This document shows positions 25,833 through 38,574 of a stretch of DNA of 64,000 nucleotides, in pieces. The stretch is from Acanthornis magna (lineage: Eukaryota; Chordata; Aves; Passeriformes; Acanthizidae): contig JAWUZG010000032.1 in NCBI GenBank assembly GCA_036785705.1, positions 14,774,001 through 14,838,000 of the forward strand, in the 5' to 3' direction. Made by a program: the position numbers and the translations under genes. Every line of letters starts with the position of its first letter. Position 1 is the first letter of the stretch. The notes beneath the pieces are model-generated. The model had not been told where the DNA came from. It searched no databases and was given only the letters and a program-made list of their open reading frames with translations.

Positions 25833-25962
25833 AGTCCAGGTGCTTTTTCTTGGGCCCCATCACTTCATGCGTGGTGGCTTTGCAGACGGCTCTGGCTACG
25901 GCCGATCCCGTAACGCTGTACTGAGCAGCTGCGATGCGATCTGTCAGCGTCTGACCCGACAT
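25833..25962 (-). CDS. SNAP91: SNAP91 (AP180) coding exon 1, start codon and N-terminus of the ANTH domain
   Basis: Encodes residues 1-43 and the first base of codon 44 of clathrin coat assembly protein AP180, a presynaptic adaptor that binds PtdIns(4,5)P2, clathrin and AP-2 during synaptic-vesicle recovery. The translation begins [20 protein letters not shown] and contains K28, K38, K40 and H41. These fit the ANTH lipid-binding pattern K-x9-K-x-K-H known from AP180 and PICALM. The opening MSGQTL...IAAAQYS resembles SNAP91 rather than its paralogue PICALM (MSGQSL...ITAAQHS), judged from memory. The start was chosen because it gives the family N-terminus exactly and has A at -3. The reading frame stays open far upstream only because the CpG island lacks stops. 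The exon ends GGACT followed by donor GTGAGC (phase 1). The split Tyr codon is completed by the AC that opens the next exon, about 18.2 kb away. Confidence 0.97.
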
Positions 25963-25992
25963 CTTCGAACGGCGTGCTGGCTGCTGCCTGCT
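25963..25992 (-). other. SNAP91: SNAP91 5' untranslated part of the start-codon exon
   Basis: Thirty bases separate the start codon from a strong-looking splice acceptor (pyrimidine tract then CCCCTGCAG). If that acceptor is used, the start-codon exon is 25992-25833. There is no upstream ATG in these 30 bases, and the context at the start is AAG-ATG. This is inferred from splice-site appearance alone; the exon could instead run unspliced further into the CpG island. Confidence 0.5.
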
Positions 25993-26070
25993 CTGCAGGG
26001 GCGAAAGACACGGGAGGGGAGGGGGAGATGCCGGGTTTATGGCCGGGGGGACGCGCACACGGACACTCAC
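25993..26070 (-). other. SNAP91: Candidate 78-bp intron in the SNAP91 5'UTR
   Basis: On the minus strand a consensus donor (GGGGCTGC then GTGAGT) is followed 78 bases later by a long pyrimidine tract and CCCCTGCAG. It would be removed from the 5'UTR just before the start-codon exon. Such a length is at the lower end for vertebrate introns but functional. No transcript evidence is available here. Confidence 0.45.
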
Positions 26071-26432
26071 GCAGCCCCGCCGCACGCACAATGGTCCCTC
26101 GGGCAGCCCGGCCCCTCCCGAGGCGCAGCCCCCCCGCCCCGTTGTGTAAGCCTCTGCCTCGCTAGAAGCCGCCCGGGGCAGAAAGAAGGGTATTTTAGGC
26201 GTTGCAAGGAACGCATGAAGGGGAAATAATGACAGCAGCTGAAGGAGGCTGCACACAAACACGGTGCGAGCCCCCGGGATGGGGGCAGGCAGCCCTCCCG
26301 CACCTGCCTCGGCAGCGCCCGCCCCACGAGCCGGCCCGCGGAGGAGCCGCCGCCGCGCCCCGGCCCCGCTGCAGCGCCCGCGCCGCCGCCTCCCCGATGG
26401 GAGATTATGGCACCGTTGCGCCATGTTCTGCC

Positions 26433-26486
26433 CTCCCGGTGCCTCCCCCCCCGCCACCCCCGGCCCCGACAGGGACCCCCCCCCCG
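26433..26486 (-). other. G-quadruplex-prone run in the SNAP91 promoter (sense strand)
   Basis: On the minus strand this reads as several G-runs (G10, G4, G5, G8, then two G3) with short loops. It fits the usual G-quadruplex pattern of four runs of three or more G with loops up to seven bases. It may lie in the 5'UTR or just upstream, depending on the transcription start. Confidence 0.55.
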
Positions 26487-26535
26487 CCGGCAAACGGGGC
26501 GCCGCTGGATGCGGCGACGGCGGCGCCCAGCGCCA

Positions 26536-26565
26536 TGCAGCATCCCGGCGCGGAGGGACAGCGGG
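26536..26565 (+). promoter_or_regulatory. Candidate REST/NRSF (RE1) site with expanded half-site spacing
   Basis: TGCAGCATCC and GGACAGCGG resemble the left and right halves of the RE1 silencer element. They are separated by 10 bases instead of the canonical 2, a spacing class known for REST. SNAP91 is a neuron-specific gene, so REST control is plausible. The match is by eye, with one mismatch in the core of the left half. Confidence 0.3.
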
Positions 26566-26708
26566 ATGGACCGAGCGCCAGCGGCCGACCTGTCAGCGCG
26601 TCCTTCCCTCCCGTCCTCCTGCCGCCGCTCCGGGGAGGGCACTGCCGGCCCCCGCCGCGACCGCTGCCCGGCCCGGCCCGCTGGCGAGGAGCCCCGCGGC
26701 GCAGCAGT

Positions 26709-26740
26709 CCCCCCCCGTCCCCCCGGCCCCGGTAGCCCCA
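26709..26740 (-). other. Second G-quadruplex-prone run in the SNAP91 promoter
   Basis: On the minus strand the runs are G4, G4, G6 and G8 with loops of 5, 2 and 2 bases, a compact and strong G-quadruplex pattern. It lies about 750 bases upstream of the start codon. Confidence 0.6.
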
Positions 26741-27697
26741 GGTGCCGGGCGGGCTGTCCCCTCCCGCCGCCGCCGCCGGGGATGCGCTGGGCGTCCACGC
26801 CCGGGAGCCGACGCTGCTATTTCCAGCCGGCGGCTTAATCCTCCCGCAGCCTAATCCCCGCGCTACTGCCGCAGCAGCGCCGCCCCCTACCCCGGTGCAG
26901 AGGGCGGGACGGAGCGGAGCCGAGCGGCGCTGCCGCTGCCGCCGCAGATCGGTGGCCCGGCGCAGTCAGGTGACCCCGTTCCCCCACCCGCATCCCGCTC
27001 CCGGAGGTGGCGGCGGGGCGGCCCGAGCTGCTCCCACGCGGGGGCTGTCCCGCTGGGGATCCGCGGCTGGGGGGAGCCGAAGCCACTGATGCTTCTCCCA
27101 TCATGGTGCTGTCGTGAACGCTTAAAATAGTGCCTTCAGGGATCCCAAAACTGCACATAGACTAGATTTCTCCAGAATATTGTTGTGGTGCTGTTGTTGT
27201 CAAAGACATCTGAAATATGTCCCCAGAAGGGTTTTCCTTCTGTTGTCTAAGATACCCTAAAGGTCTCGGTTACAACCCAGCTGCACTCGGGAGGAGATAT
27301 CGCTACAATTTCATTGTGTAATTGAAGCCTACCGGAGTGATCCGTGGAGTATTGGGAAGTGTGGCGTACATATATTACCATAAATTGGCTGAACTTAGTT
27401 TTGGAGTAAAGTGATTTAAGTGGGTGGGGTCTAAACGAAATGGCACTGGTAGCAATTACTTCGAGCTGCCGGTAGAACAAATTTCAGAAGACGATGTCTG
27501 CATGTTATTAATTAGCTGGAGAAAATACTATGTACTTTCAGTATTGAAGAGTTGTGCACACCAAGTGATAATTGGGTTACATACATACAGCATACAGCTG
27601 AGACATACAGCACCATTTTCATTTGTTACACCAGGAGCAGAGCACTGACAAGGGATTGTGGTCTGTGACAGTATGAAACAGCAGCTTTTTTACTACT

Positions 27698-27727
27698 TCT
27701 TTCTTTTTTCTTTTTTTTTTTTTTTTT
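27698..27727 (+). repeat. Poly(T)/pyrimidine tract
   Basis: TTTCTTTCTTTTTTC followed by 17 T. No clear retrocopy next to it. Confidence 0.85.
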
Positions 27728-30700
27728 ACCAAACAACCCGGAGATTTCAAAATCCTGGGAAAGCTTGGGAATGCTGTTAAAATTATGTTTAAAAGTTCAA
27801 GTTATCTTTTCTGTGGGAAATCTCTTCCAAAATAGCTGTAAAATGGTGCCTTGGACCACTGAAGAAAGGTGTTCGGATTCTCCTGTTTTCAATATTGGTT
27901 AAATCTCCTTCATTTTTGCAGAGCAGTTAGAGATTTTTGGATTTCAAGATTCAAAGGTTTTCTCAAGTGCAGTGCTTGAATATGGAGAGGAATTTAATTT
28001 CAAAATAAGATGTAAAGTGTATATCACTGTTAGAAATCAGGAGTCTGCAAACTTTGAATGTTCCATAAGAGACACTCTCGTATTCCAATAAAGACAATGT
28101 GTCCATGCTTCTCAGTTCTATTCAGTAATGAGTAGCAAATAAATAAACCCTGGAGTTGCACAGAAAGATAATACTGCATTCTTTCACATTACTATAGTCC
28201 ACTGTCCAAGTACAGACAAATTAAGTAATATTTAGAAATTGTTTCTGTTACTACAGAAATGTTAACTTCAATGCCTAGGAATTTGTCATTAATGGAGTGA
28301 TTTGTGGCAGCTAGAAGTCTTAGTAGAGGCACACAGTTTTTCCTCTGTACTTCACAATCAGTTATTGGGGTCATACTCCCAATTGATTTCAGAGGAAAGA
28401 AACATTTGGGATCTACTGATAATTCATGTTCCATTACTGGCATTAAGAATGACTCTGAACTTTTCTTGGTGATACTGACAGGAGTTTAGAATGGCTTGAC
28501 TTTAAAAGAGAAGCTTTCTTTTTAACTGGTATATTACAGAAGAAAAAAAATGACACAAACTGTTTTGGGATTTGTTGATTCTACACAGCAGAAATTTATA
28601 ATGGTTTGATTTCCTGCAAGCAAGATAGTTTTCAACTTTATGTTAGACAAAGTATTTAATTAACGATGCAACTTTTATTAACGACTAATGTACATCTTCA
28701 GTGTGAAGGTCTGTATACTTTCTGAGCTAGTCCATATTGTTATCAACAGTTACTGAGATTCTCATCTGTGTAACCAAAAATTGTGATTGTTATTACTCAG
28801 ATAATTTTATATCTTCACATTATCAAAATATTGAAGCAAAAAATAAGTCAGATAATCTGTACTATTGCCTTATAATTTATGCAAACAAACTGAATTTAAA
28901 TGCAAGTAATAGAGACCCCACAGTGTTTTGATTATAAGGCAGCAAGTCACAATCTCAAGCACCAAAGGAACAAATTGCAAGAGTACAACTACAGAAGCCT
29001 TTAAGATTTTTATTTATCTGCCACTACTTGCATATTCTTCAACAAATAATGGATGTAATGAACAAAAACAATTTGTTTTATTTCCATCTATATCACATTT
29101 GGTCAGTACTGCTCTACATAGGACTCCCCTATTTCTTCTTAAAGTCAATGGATGGACTTCCATTGGCTGCCGCATACAAAGATTTTTTTTGACCCAAACC
29201 AGAACCACTTGATGTGAAAGTTTCCAGAGATATTTCAAGCAAATGTCATTCTTGACAAGCATGTTATCTGAATTTTTGATGATTATCTTGATGAAAACCT
29301 AAGATGCTTTAAGAGGGTAAGAGAAGAAGACATCAGTACTCTTTACATTTAGAGTGATCAGATGTGATCTACTGGGGCTCTATTGCTTTGGGATTTAAAA
29401 CCAACCACCATCTGCCCTCAAAATAACCCAACCCTACAAAAGAGGAGTTCATGTTTGTAATTAAAGCTTAAAGCCACACGGGAAATAGGAACCAACTTGA
29501 ATAAGGATATACCATGGAGGGAACTTCCCAGGACTAAATAGATGGGGAGTTGGGGTTACCATTTCACAGGATAGGTTTAGACTAAGTCCCAAGAAGATGC
29601 CTGGTGTGCTGGCTCTGTGAAACCCAGGGTCACAGCTTGGCTGGTGAGATGCACTGGAAGCCCGGAAGAGGTCCATATAAGCAGCTGGAAAGTGTTCATG
29701 CGGTTAAAAATAACAGAGAATCGCTGATTTTTTTCTTGACTGCTTGTAACTGTGTTTTCAATTTCATAACGAAAACCTTCAAGACAAGATGTTAATGACA
29801 AACTGAATAGCCATTTTGAGACAAATGCTCAATAATAATTCTTAACTGAATTTGAAATAAGAAAAATAACTTTGGTCTGTGTTAATCTCACATTCAAGCA
29901 CACATGTGGAGGGAAGTAGGCATGTCTAAGGGCTGGCTCATTACACCTCACACCTGAATTCTGCACCAGAGGTGCCCATATCTTGGGTGATGTAAGGCAT
30001 GTAGACTACATTTTCGTGCACTAAAGTGCACTTAAAAGTTGGGGTTTTCTCCTCATAATTCTGGGTTTTTTCCATTTGTTTCCCAATTTCTTCTGTCCAG
30101 TCTTCCAATTCTTCAGCCAGCTTTGATGCCCTTTCCTCCTGCCTTCACAGGCCCGGCAGGGGGTCAGATGCCACCCTGTCTGTGCCTGAGCCAGCACCAG
30201 ACCCAGTACTGTTGTTCTGCTTCTCCTCTCACTCTTAGGGCCAGTGGTACAAACAGAGCTCCTGGAGAGGCTGGCTGTAACCATAGTGATAGCAGCAGTC
30301 CTGAACAGATGGGTTGAGCTCCAGGGAGGGGAGAAAAAGACTTTTCAAAGGAGAAGCATCCTCCTGACTTTGTATCAGGTTGATGGAGCCAGGTAGTTTG
30401 CATTACGCTTCCTCTACAGCACATGCAGCAGAAGTTGCAGAATAACTGTTGGTACTCAAATCATGCAATACCCAGGAGTTTCTGTGCTTCTGCTGCTAAG
30501 TGTAACCTCATTGCTTGGTCTTGTGTGGGTTCTGTCCACAACAGTTCGTTGAGCCTCTACTCACCCTTCTTAATGGCAATTGTTCCAGCAGTTCCTTTCG
30601 TTGCTGTGATATAAAGCTCCAAGGAGAAATTAAAGCAAGTTGTCAATTTTCCAGTCAGAATGGTAGTCTGAGAAGGATGTAGCGTGAATGTGTTTATACA

Positions 30701-33700
30701 TCCCAGGCAGAAGATTCATTACATTTTGGAGCATCACTTGAGTCACTGAATCTAAGAGAATAGCAATGCACAGTGGTAAGGGTACAGGCTCAGAGGTGTG
30801 AATATCTGCTTTACATCATATAGGAAATGCCTTTTTGTGTCTTTGAAGAACTTTAAAAATTAAAACATTAATTTAGATAAGAGAATTAATAGAAGAGAAA
30901 AGTTGCACAAAGAATAGCTAACGAGCTCTTTTACTGGTTGCTAAGCCATGTCAGACTGAGGTCATGTTCTGCAGAATATGGAGTGACTGCATATTACAGG
31001 GTTGATGGTTACAGAAAGGTGCTAATTGGCATGTGCTGGGCTGTTCTGTACAGAGGGAAAAGGTGTGTTCTGTCCCCTTATCCAGCATTCTGGTTCCTAC
31101 AAGGATAACCTTAAAATCTGTGTTATCTTAGAGACCTCTGTTGACTGATGCATTAATGGACCCCATCAGCCACATCACAAGGATAGCTTTTGCTGCTGGA
31201 GTAGCTTTTGGGTTATGTCTGGCAATAACACTGAGGTTAATAGACCAGAAAGGGGACAGATGGACACATGTATCAGAAATAGAACAAAAGTCCTGTCATC
31301 AGGAAAGTCAGTACCTGTGAAACTCCTCACTCTTTAGTATTGATTTTTGTCATTAATTTTGTAATCCTGGTAGAGACTCCAATGCAAAAGTCTGGAGGTA
31401 TGAAGTATATTGCATTTCCACACAACAGATTCAGACTAGGCTTAATTTTTTTTTTAAATTTTTTTACCTTTACACTGTGCACTAATCTTTTACAGATTTA
31501 TTTAAACAAGTCTGTGTACCAAAAGCTACCTAACTTGCTGCTTCTATAGGTAATGTGTATTCTAATATATTCAGTGTGGAAATAGCAGCTTTCTGTTGAT
31601 ATTAGACAGAGGTGAGAACTAATTTAAGAAAGTTGCGGGTCAACTTCCATACAAGGATTTTATATTCCATTAAACCTGTTGATAGTGGGAAGGGAACATT
31701 TATAAAAAAAATAGATGATGTCATACTGGACTTCACAGACATCATGAAACAGGTTTTCAGGAGCGTACAGAATCAGATAATTTACTACTAACTAATGTTT
31801 AAAATTTATTACTCATTGATTAATTGACAGTCCTGTCTTTGAACACTAAGTAACTCTGAAGGCATTGATCCCAACTGCATTATTTCCTCAGGGAGGGAAG
31901 AATGCTGCCTGAAATAAAATCCAAATTTCATGTACCATAGAAATTTTGATCCATGCAAAGACAACAGACTTCTAAGCTACCTTGGCTTTGTGGACATTCC
32001 ATTTTTCTTTTCAAGCAAAACCAACTTTTTTTGGTAAAAGTGTATTATTTTGTTACTCATTCTGACAAAGTGGAAGCATTTTGCTGTAAATAGTGAATTA
32101 TATTAATAATAGTAATAATTATACAGCTGTAATAATTATATTTTAATACAATAGTGGTTGCACCCTGGCTATAACCATCATGTATAAAACCAGGAATGCT
32201 TCTCTGGCTGCTGTCTACTCTGCCAGTGGAAGCATTAAATGCTGTATCTTACACCGAGCACAAGTGCTACAAACTGTGCCTGAGAAGCAGCTAGAAATTA
32301 TTTGCAAAGCAGAAAGCTTCTCTATATTCCTCCAAAAAGAAAAGATTGTCAAGAGATGGAAATTCCATTTCTTTGCTCTGCTAAAATCAGTAAAGGCTGC
32401 CATCCTGGAGCCTAAGCCTGGTGTCTCACCTGCTTCTCTGGCCCTTGGCAAATCCCCAATTTCTGCAAAAGAGAGGCTGCTTTTAAATTGTAACTTTAAC
32501 ATGCTGAATAGTCTTCTGCAAATTATGTGCATTTACAGCATTTCTTTTTTATTTTACATGCTGTCCAGTATTTGCAGGAGCTGATAGACAGAGTGTTAGG
32601 CAAAAGACAATGGGCCTTCAGCCAGGTCTGGAAAGGGTAACCCACCTTCTGTTTAAGAGCTCTGCCAGGTGATGTGAACTATTTATTTGAGATTTTTGAC
32701 ATCCTGGAAGCAGGATTTAACCAAAGAAGAACATGGTGTGTTGAAGAAAGAAGCTGACCTACAAGAAGGAGGCTGTAGGGATTCATATAATGATAGTAAT
32801 TTTCCTCATGGTCCATGGAAGTGTGGTACCATCTGAACTTCAGGACTTTCAAGCTTTCAAGCACATACTGCCGCTGCTCTGGGCTCAGAAATTCTAAGCT
32901 TTACAATAAAGTGACAGTCAAAGTCTTCTAGGAAATTTCTGAAGTTATAATTTTAGTGACAGATTTGTTCAGCAGAAGTTCAATAGACGCCAGATATATG
33001 TCAAATAAGAGTACAATTTTCAACCCAAAGGGTAAAATAAGTTTTAAGCAAAAAAAGATAAGCATGTATTTAATAGGGAAGGAAGATAATGAATTGTGAT
33101 ACCTTATGACCAAATATGACCTCTGTTCACATGAAAAAAAAAAGCTGATTTAGGCAATTAGATATAAGAATGCAACCTAAAACTTATATATGCAAATATG
33201 TATATCACAGTGATTTTCCCCCTGATTTTAGCAATAATTAATCCTAATCTTTTAATAGTTTTGGTACTTCCAGTGCACATCATAATTTTGCTAAGGACTG
33301 TGGGCCTAAGGCTCAGTCTGCTAATGTAAGCTCAAATTCTTCAGCTATTATGCTTTTGAAGTGGTGGTGTGACTGGTATGGCTTAGTGAGTTCTCACTTC
33401 CTACTCTTCCAGGCTTGAAGTTGCTCTTCAACTGAATCTGTACACCCACAGGAGGACACTTTTGATTGTACTGGCCTCCAGTGGCAACCTAAGAACCATT
33501 TTAGTAGTGGGATGTAGTCAATCAACTCCTTCACTCCTTCTTCTTGACTTTTTGACTCTCACATTTAATTGGTCTTGCTTGCACAATACTGACAGTGTCA
33601 CAACTGTATAAAAGACTAAGCCCTTCTGGTTTTGGATTGCTTGATAAGCTAGGATCATTAACAATGCTTTATGCAGTCAAGTGCATATATCTAGAAGCAA

Positions 33701-36700
33701 ATCCTATAAGATTACTTGCTGGAAAGCTTTTACTCTGAAAAAGGATTAGGGGTCATTGCAGGCAAGCAACATATTTAAACTTTCAGTGTGATGCTGTGTG
33801 GAAAGACATGGTCAGACTTAAGACTTTGTAATTAGATACCCCCAACAGGACTGGGGTGTCTTTTCCATTTCTATATATGACTGGAATGACACTGGCACTA
33901 CAAGACTGCTTAAATTCCTATTTTCATGCCCTGTTTATGGAATTTTGAGAAAATGCATTAGAGTTTTAGAAGGCTCTTTCTGTACTCCTTATAAAGAGGT
34001 CCATGCACATTCTCATGACAGATGTGTACCACAACTGTAGGCTGCTTTCCCTAAAGGGAAAGAATTTTTCTACTCCTCCAAATTGGTTAAATCATTTGAT
34101 AGAAGTGGAAGCAGAAAACGACAAGTTATCTTTGTCAGGAACACCTGTAAGAGGCAAGATTTTATTTTTGACTTTTTTTTTTCTGCCCATATGTAAATGT
34201 TGCTACTCGTTCTGCAAAGAGAGACATTCATCCTTTTGCACAGAGTGGTTGGTTCAAACTACATCCAAGCCAAAAAGTTTTCCACTGGCTCTCAGAGGGG
34301 CAGGACTGCTCTCAGGCTTTTTGCAACATCCAAACACAGAGAACTGCAACGAAAAGTGATAAATATTAAGTTCCCCTGCCCATTCTTTAGCTCACTGTGC
34401 AGTCTGATCATCACCAGCTAATTGGAAAGAATACATTCCAGCACAGGAGGAAAGCTGTCCACTCCTGTGTTTGCACACACCCCATGCAAGTAAGTACTGC
34501 CAGTGCAGTGCAGTGCCAGTGCAAGCCTGATGCTTGTAGCTGCTCTTCCTTCAGCACTTCTATCTAGAGCATATAATGAGACCATGCTTTCTTACCCATG
34601 GGGTATTCCTCATGTCTTTCCTTGCGTCTTCTTTTTGTGCGATGATTTTCTTGCTTCTTTGAGCTTATCCTTGAATAGAAATCCAGAAAAGCCATCCTTA
34701 ATTTCTTGAAAGTTTGGACTATAAAAAAACAGGGTCATAGTGAGAAGATGAACTTCTTTTATCCTTAAGACTGTGGTAGGAATGTTTCCTCACATGCTAC
34801 ACAGTCAGGTGACGTGCAAGAAAGCATAATTAACACAGAAAGTGCAGCACCTGATCTTAGTGAAATAAATTACTACGTAAAGAATATGCATCAAAGCTGA
34901 TTTCTTCTTGAGTTTAGTACAATTGAGTAAGCACATTGTGGAGTGCTCAAAATATAAAAAAACCTAATTACAATAAGGGGTGCTTAAGCATCATCCTTAA
35001 CAAAGCCAAACTGTGTTTATCCTGCTGCTGTGGAATACTCAGTCTAGGAGGAAAACAATTACCTGTTAATTACTTTGAGTTCAGAAGAAGAGACAAATAT
35101 TTCCTGATGCCACATTGAGTTCATCCTATGAGGAGAATAAGCCCAACATTATTGACATTTTTCAATCTTTATTTAGCTACTTGATGAGACAGTGTTCTAG
35201 AGGCACCGAGTGCTAGCACTTTCCTTGAAATTGATGGTACGAAGAGTATCTGGCAGCTCTGGAAAGTGGGGTTTTTTTAAGGTTCAAAGATTGACAGGAG
35301 CAAGTTATTGACCGTACCTCAGTTTAGAAATTACATATGTGAGAGCTAATACTGTGCTAAATTTGGCGTGACATAGAGAATTCAAGACTATAACTAGAAA
35401 AATGCAATGCTCTTTTAGCATGCACGCTTGTTTATGTAGTCTGCATGGTTTGATCAAAAAATGCTGCTTCCAGTGGGCAGAATGGTAAAAATTATCTCCA
35501 GAGGGACCTTTAATAAAGAAAGTGATAATCCAGTACTCCCAGAGTGGGGCAACATAAAAGGAAGCACAGCAGACTCTGCAAGAGCAGGAGGTTAAAGCTT
35601 ACTAAAAATTTTTATGCTTGAAAGAGAGGAAGAGCCTCTAGAAGCAAACATGGACTGAGATCAAGGTGTAGACAGACATTGCCTAACTGATCGTATCTAC
35701 TGAGCTCTTATCTATATCCCTGCGTGTACAATTAAGTGCCTACATGGAAAATTTCAGTCTAAAATAATAACTGATCCACATCTATAAGGAGTCTCATTCC
35801 TACATGCTGCTAACAGAAAAATTATGGCCATTACTGAATAATATTTATTGTTGACATTTTTGCTTCACAAGGTAATTTGCTTTAGCCTTCATTTCTATGG
35901 TGTCTTCCATTCAAAGAACTCCAAGTAATTCACAGATGCTAATTTAACCTCCCAGCTTCTCAGTATGGAATGTAAGTATTATTACCCCCAGGGACTGCCT
36001 TCTGTTTGTGTCAAGGAAGACCTTCCATAATAAGCTGTTTGCAGCACTAGAGGCCTAAGGAGCAGAACCAATGAAAGACTATCTTTGTTCAACAGGAAAC
36101 AATCCTGCTAATAAATCTCTAGGCACTAAGTCTAAAAATGGTCAGGAAAATGCAGCTGAATGAAATAAATTTTTAAAAATATTCAGCAAGCATGTGATAT
36201 AGAGAATATGTTCATTGTATTGTGCTTCATTTATATTTTGGTGTACAAACAGTATTGATAAGCACATGGACAAACTTGTATGTCTTTCAGGTGCAAATTA
36301 CCGTCAGTCTTATTGCTGTACTTAGTAATTGAGAGTGTGGAAGTTCATCCTTTTACATCCTTTTTTGGGGGGGGGTTTGCATTTACAGTGTCAGACTCGG
36401 CAGATCAGGGCAGAACACTCAGTGTTTGTGGGTGTTTCATCTTGATGAGTTTGAGTGGGACTACTGTAGAGGGAGGCTAGCTCACTGCATAATGCTAACA
36501 TACTTGTATTTACATATCTTTTCAAATAATTGATCATATGCATTTATGTCCCTTTAGTAAGCTTTCATAAAATAAACAGATTTTTCTCTGTAACTTGAAG
36601 ACACTGCTTTTTACTTACATGGAATTTCACCTGGATTCTAAAGTTATTTGCTAACTATTCATGAAAAGACAGAATGTGCATAACTTTCCTTTAGACCTGT

Positions 36701-37495
36701 AATGTGTACATATTATGTACATTAATAGTAGAGTCATCATTAAATAAATTAATTTTTCAACAGGGATGAACTGGTCTTTTTCAATACTGACATTGGAGAG
36801 TTCACCAAATCCATTATGAAGGTTTTATATCCAAAATGCTTCATAGTCATTCTAATTACCAATATTGACTTTGGAATAGTGTAATGAAGTGGAATAACTC
36901 ATTTACATTGCATCTTGTCAACATCATTATTAATTTAAACAGTCCATTTTTGAAGATTAAAAGTAATTTTTGAGGATCTGTGTTGGCAAACAAATAACTG
37001 AGCAGAATAAGTGAGCTGCCAATGCCCTTTCATGCCACTCTTGCCCCATAAATGGTCTGGAAAACTACCAGGATTATTCCACAGTATTTTTAGTGGAATA
37101 AAAACAACATATGGATGGCATGCTGTCTCTTTCCAGCCCCTCCACAGAAAAGATGGCTCATATCAACCAGGAATAACAGTAATGGGAATGCTGCAGCCCT
37201 CCATCATTGTTTTTCTAACCTGTATCAGCCAGAGAGGATTTTAATGGTCACAGCAATTCATCAAATAGACCCTAGCTCAACTGTAGTGTTGAAGTTAGGC
37301 CTAAAATATGTGGTAAACCTTTATGAAAAATGCTAGAGTAGACTGTAGAGTTAATTCAAACTTTAGTGGTTACCTCAGTGTTCAGACTGTTTGGATGATA
37401 TGACGCAATGCAGGAATGCCCCTGCGTGCTCTGATTTTCAGCGTGTTGGTTCTTCACTGCACTCAGAAATCCTTGAAATGTTATTGAACTGCCTC

Positions 37496-37526
37496 AAAAA
37501 AAAAAAAAGAAGGAGAAAAAAGAAGG
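37496..37526 (+). repeat. Poly(A)/purine tract
   Basis: Thirteen A followed by a GA-rich stretch (AGAAGGAG, A6, GAAGG). Low-complexity sequence. Confidence 0.8.
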
Positions 37527-38574
37527 TTTCTTCTGTATCACTGCTCACAAACTGGGAAAAACAGAATCTAAACTTTGGCCAAGTATACTTTGCCCAAATA
37601 AATCAGAGGCAGGCAGACTTGCCCATGCGTCTCTCATACACTTACGTCCTCTGCACTAATTACCTTGGGAGTTTAATGTCTGATTGCTTTGCTTTACAAT
37701 TCAGCCATGTTCTGGTCCACTATTCCTGTAGAAAGTTTTCATATAGATGTTTTATGAGAGCATAGAATATAAGAGAAGAATATATAAAAGTACAGAATAT
37801 AAATTGTTAACATTTGGGAGATTTTCCTTTTGTTTTTGATGCAGATGTAAAAGAAGAACCTGGGTCTTATAGGCTACATTATAATAAATGTAAGACCTTG
37901 CACAAAGGCTCTGTAAGAATGACGGGATTCTTCTGAGTGGGGTTAAGAAAGGCAGAACTTTCCAGGAAAATCAAGCATAAATGCAGGAATCCAAAGAAAC
38001 TGGATACAGTAAGGTTGGGGAGTTTTTATTACTATTTTGTCATTTGCATTGCTGTAGGGATTTATGGAAATTTTCAGAAATGTCTCTGTTCACAGGTCTG
38101 GAAGTCAGGTTTAATTATAACCTTTGCTGTCAATCCTGACACACACAGCTATAAACAAAAATTCCCATAGAAACTCACCAAGCCATCTGTAAGTTTGACA
38201 TTGGGTTTGCTGGTTTTGAACAATTGGATGAGGTGGATTTTTCACGATCTCTCAGTACTGTGAGTCTGTAAACTTCTGGCTCACGTTCAATTCACAGCAA
38301 CAATAAATTGTTTAAGTCTTTTACAGGAAAATTATATAGCTGAGATATCTGTTCAAGTGCATATGCATCTTCAGATTGTGGTCTGTTTGGGTTTTTTAAG
38401 CAAAGATAACTAAGCTTTTTTTCTGCATGTAATATACATAGCAAATAAAGAATTAGATAATATTTCTGAGTGAATTTAGATATATTTCAGCTTGGGTCAT
38501 TATATTTCTGTTTTCCCAGAAGGATAAGACTAAATAACATAAGGTTCATAGCAAAGAATATAAAATAGGATTTT

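Larger units (their letters stand above)
25740..27080 (-). promoter_or_regulatory. SNAP91: CpG-island promoter of SNAP91
   Basis: This is the only strongly GC- and CpG-rich stretch in the window and it spans the SNAP91 start codon, extending about 1.1 kb upstream. It contains GC boxes (for example GGGCGG at 26902-26907) and no obvious TATA box placed for this gene, as expected of a dispersed CpG-island promoter. The transcription start is probably between about 26100 and 26900, but I cannot place it exactly. Long open frames on both strands here are a by-product of GC richness. CpG islands are often bidirectional, so a divergent plus-strand transcript is possible but not shown. Confidence 0.85.

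Noticed and set aside
25765..26854. Several long open frames (up to 243 codons) on both strands across the CpG island.
   Set aside because: They arise from stop-codon scarcity in GC-rich DNA and are Pro/Ala/Arg/Gly-rich. Only the segment from 25962 leftward matches a known protein.
32180..32584. 134-codon plus-strand open frame.
   Set aside because: No recognisable domain, no strong start context, and an overlapping 105-codon frame on the other strand. Expected by chance in this much sequence.
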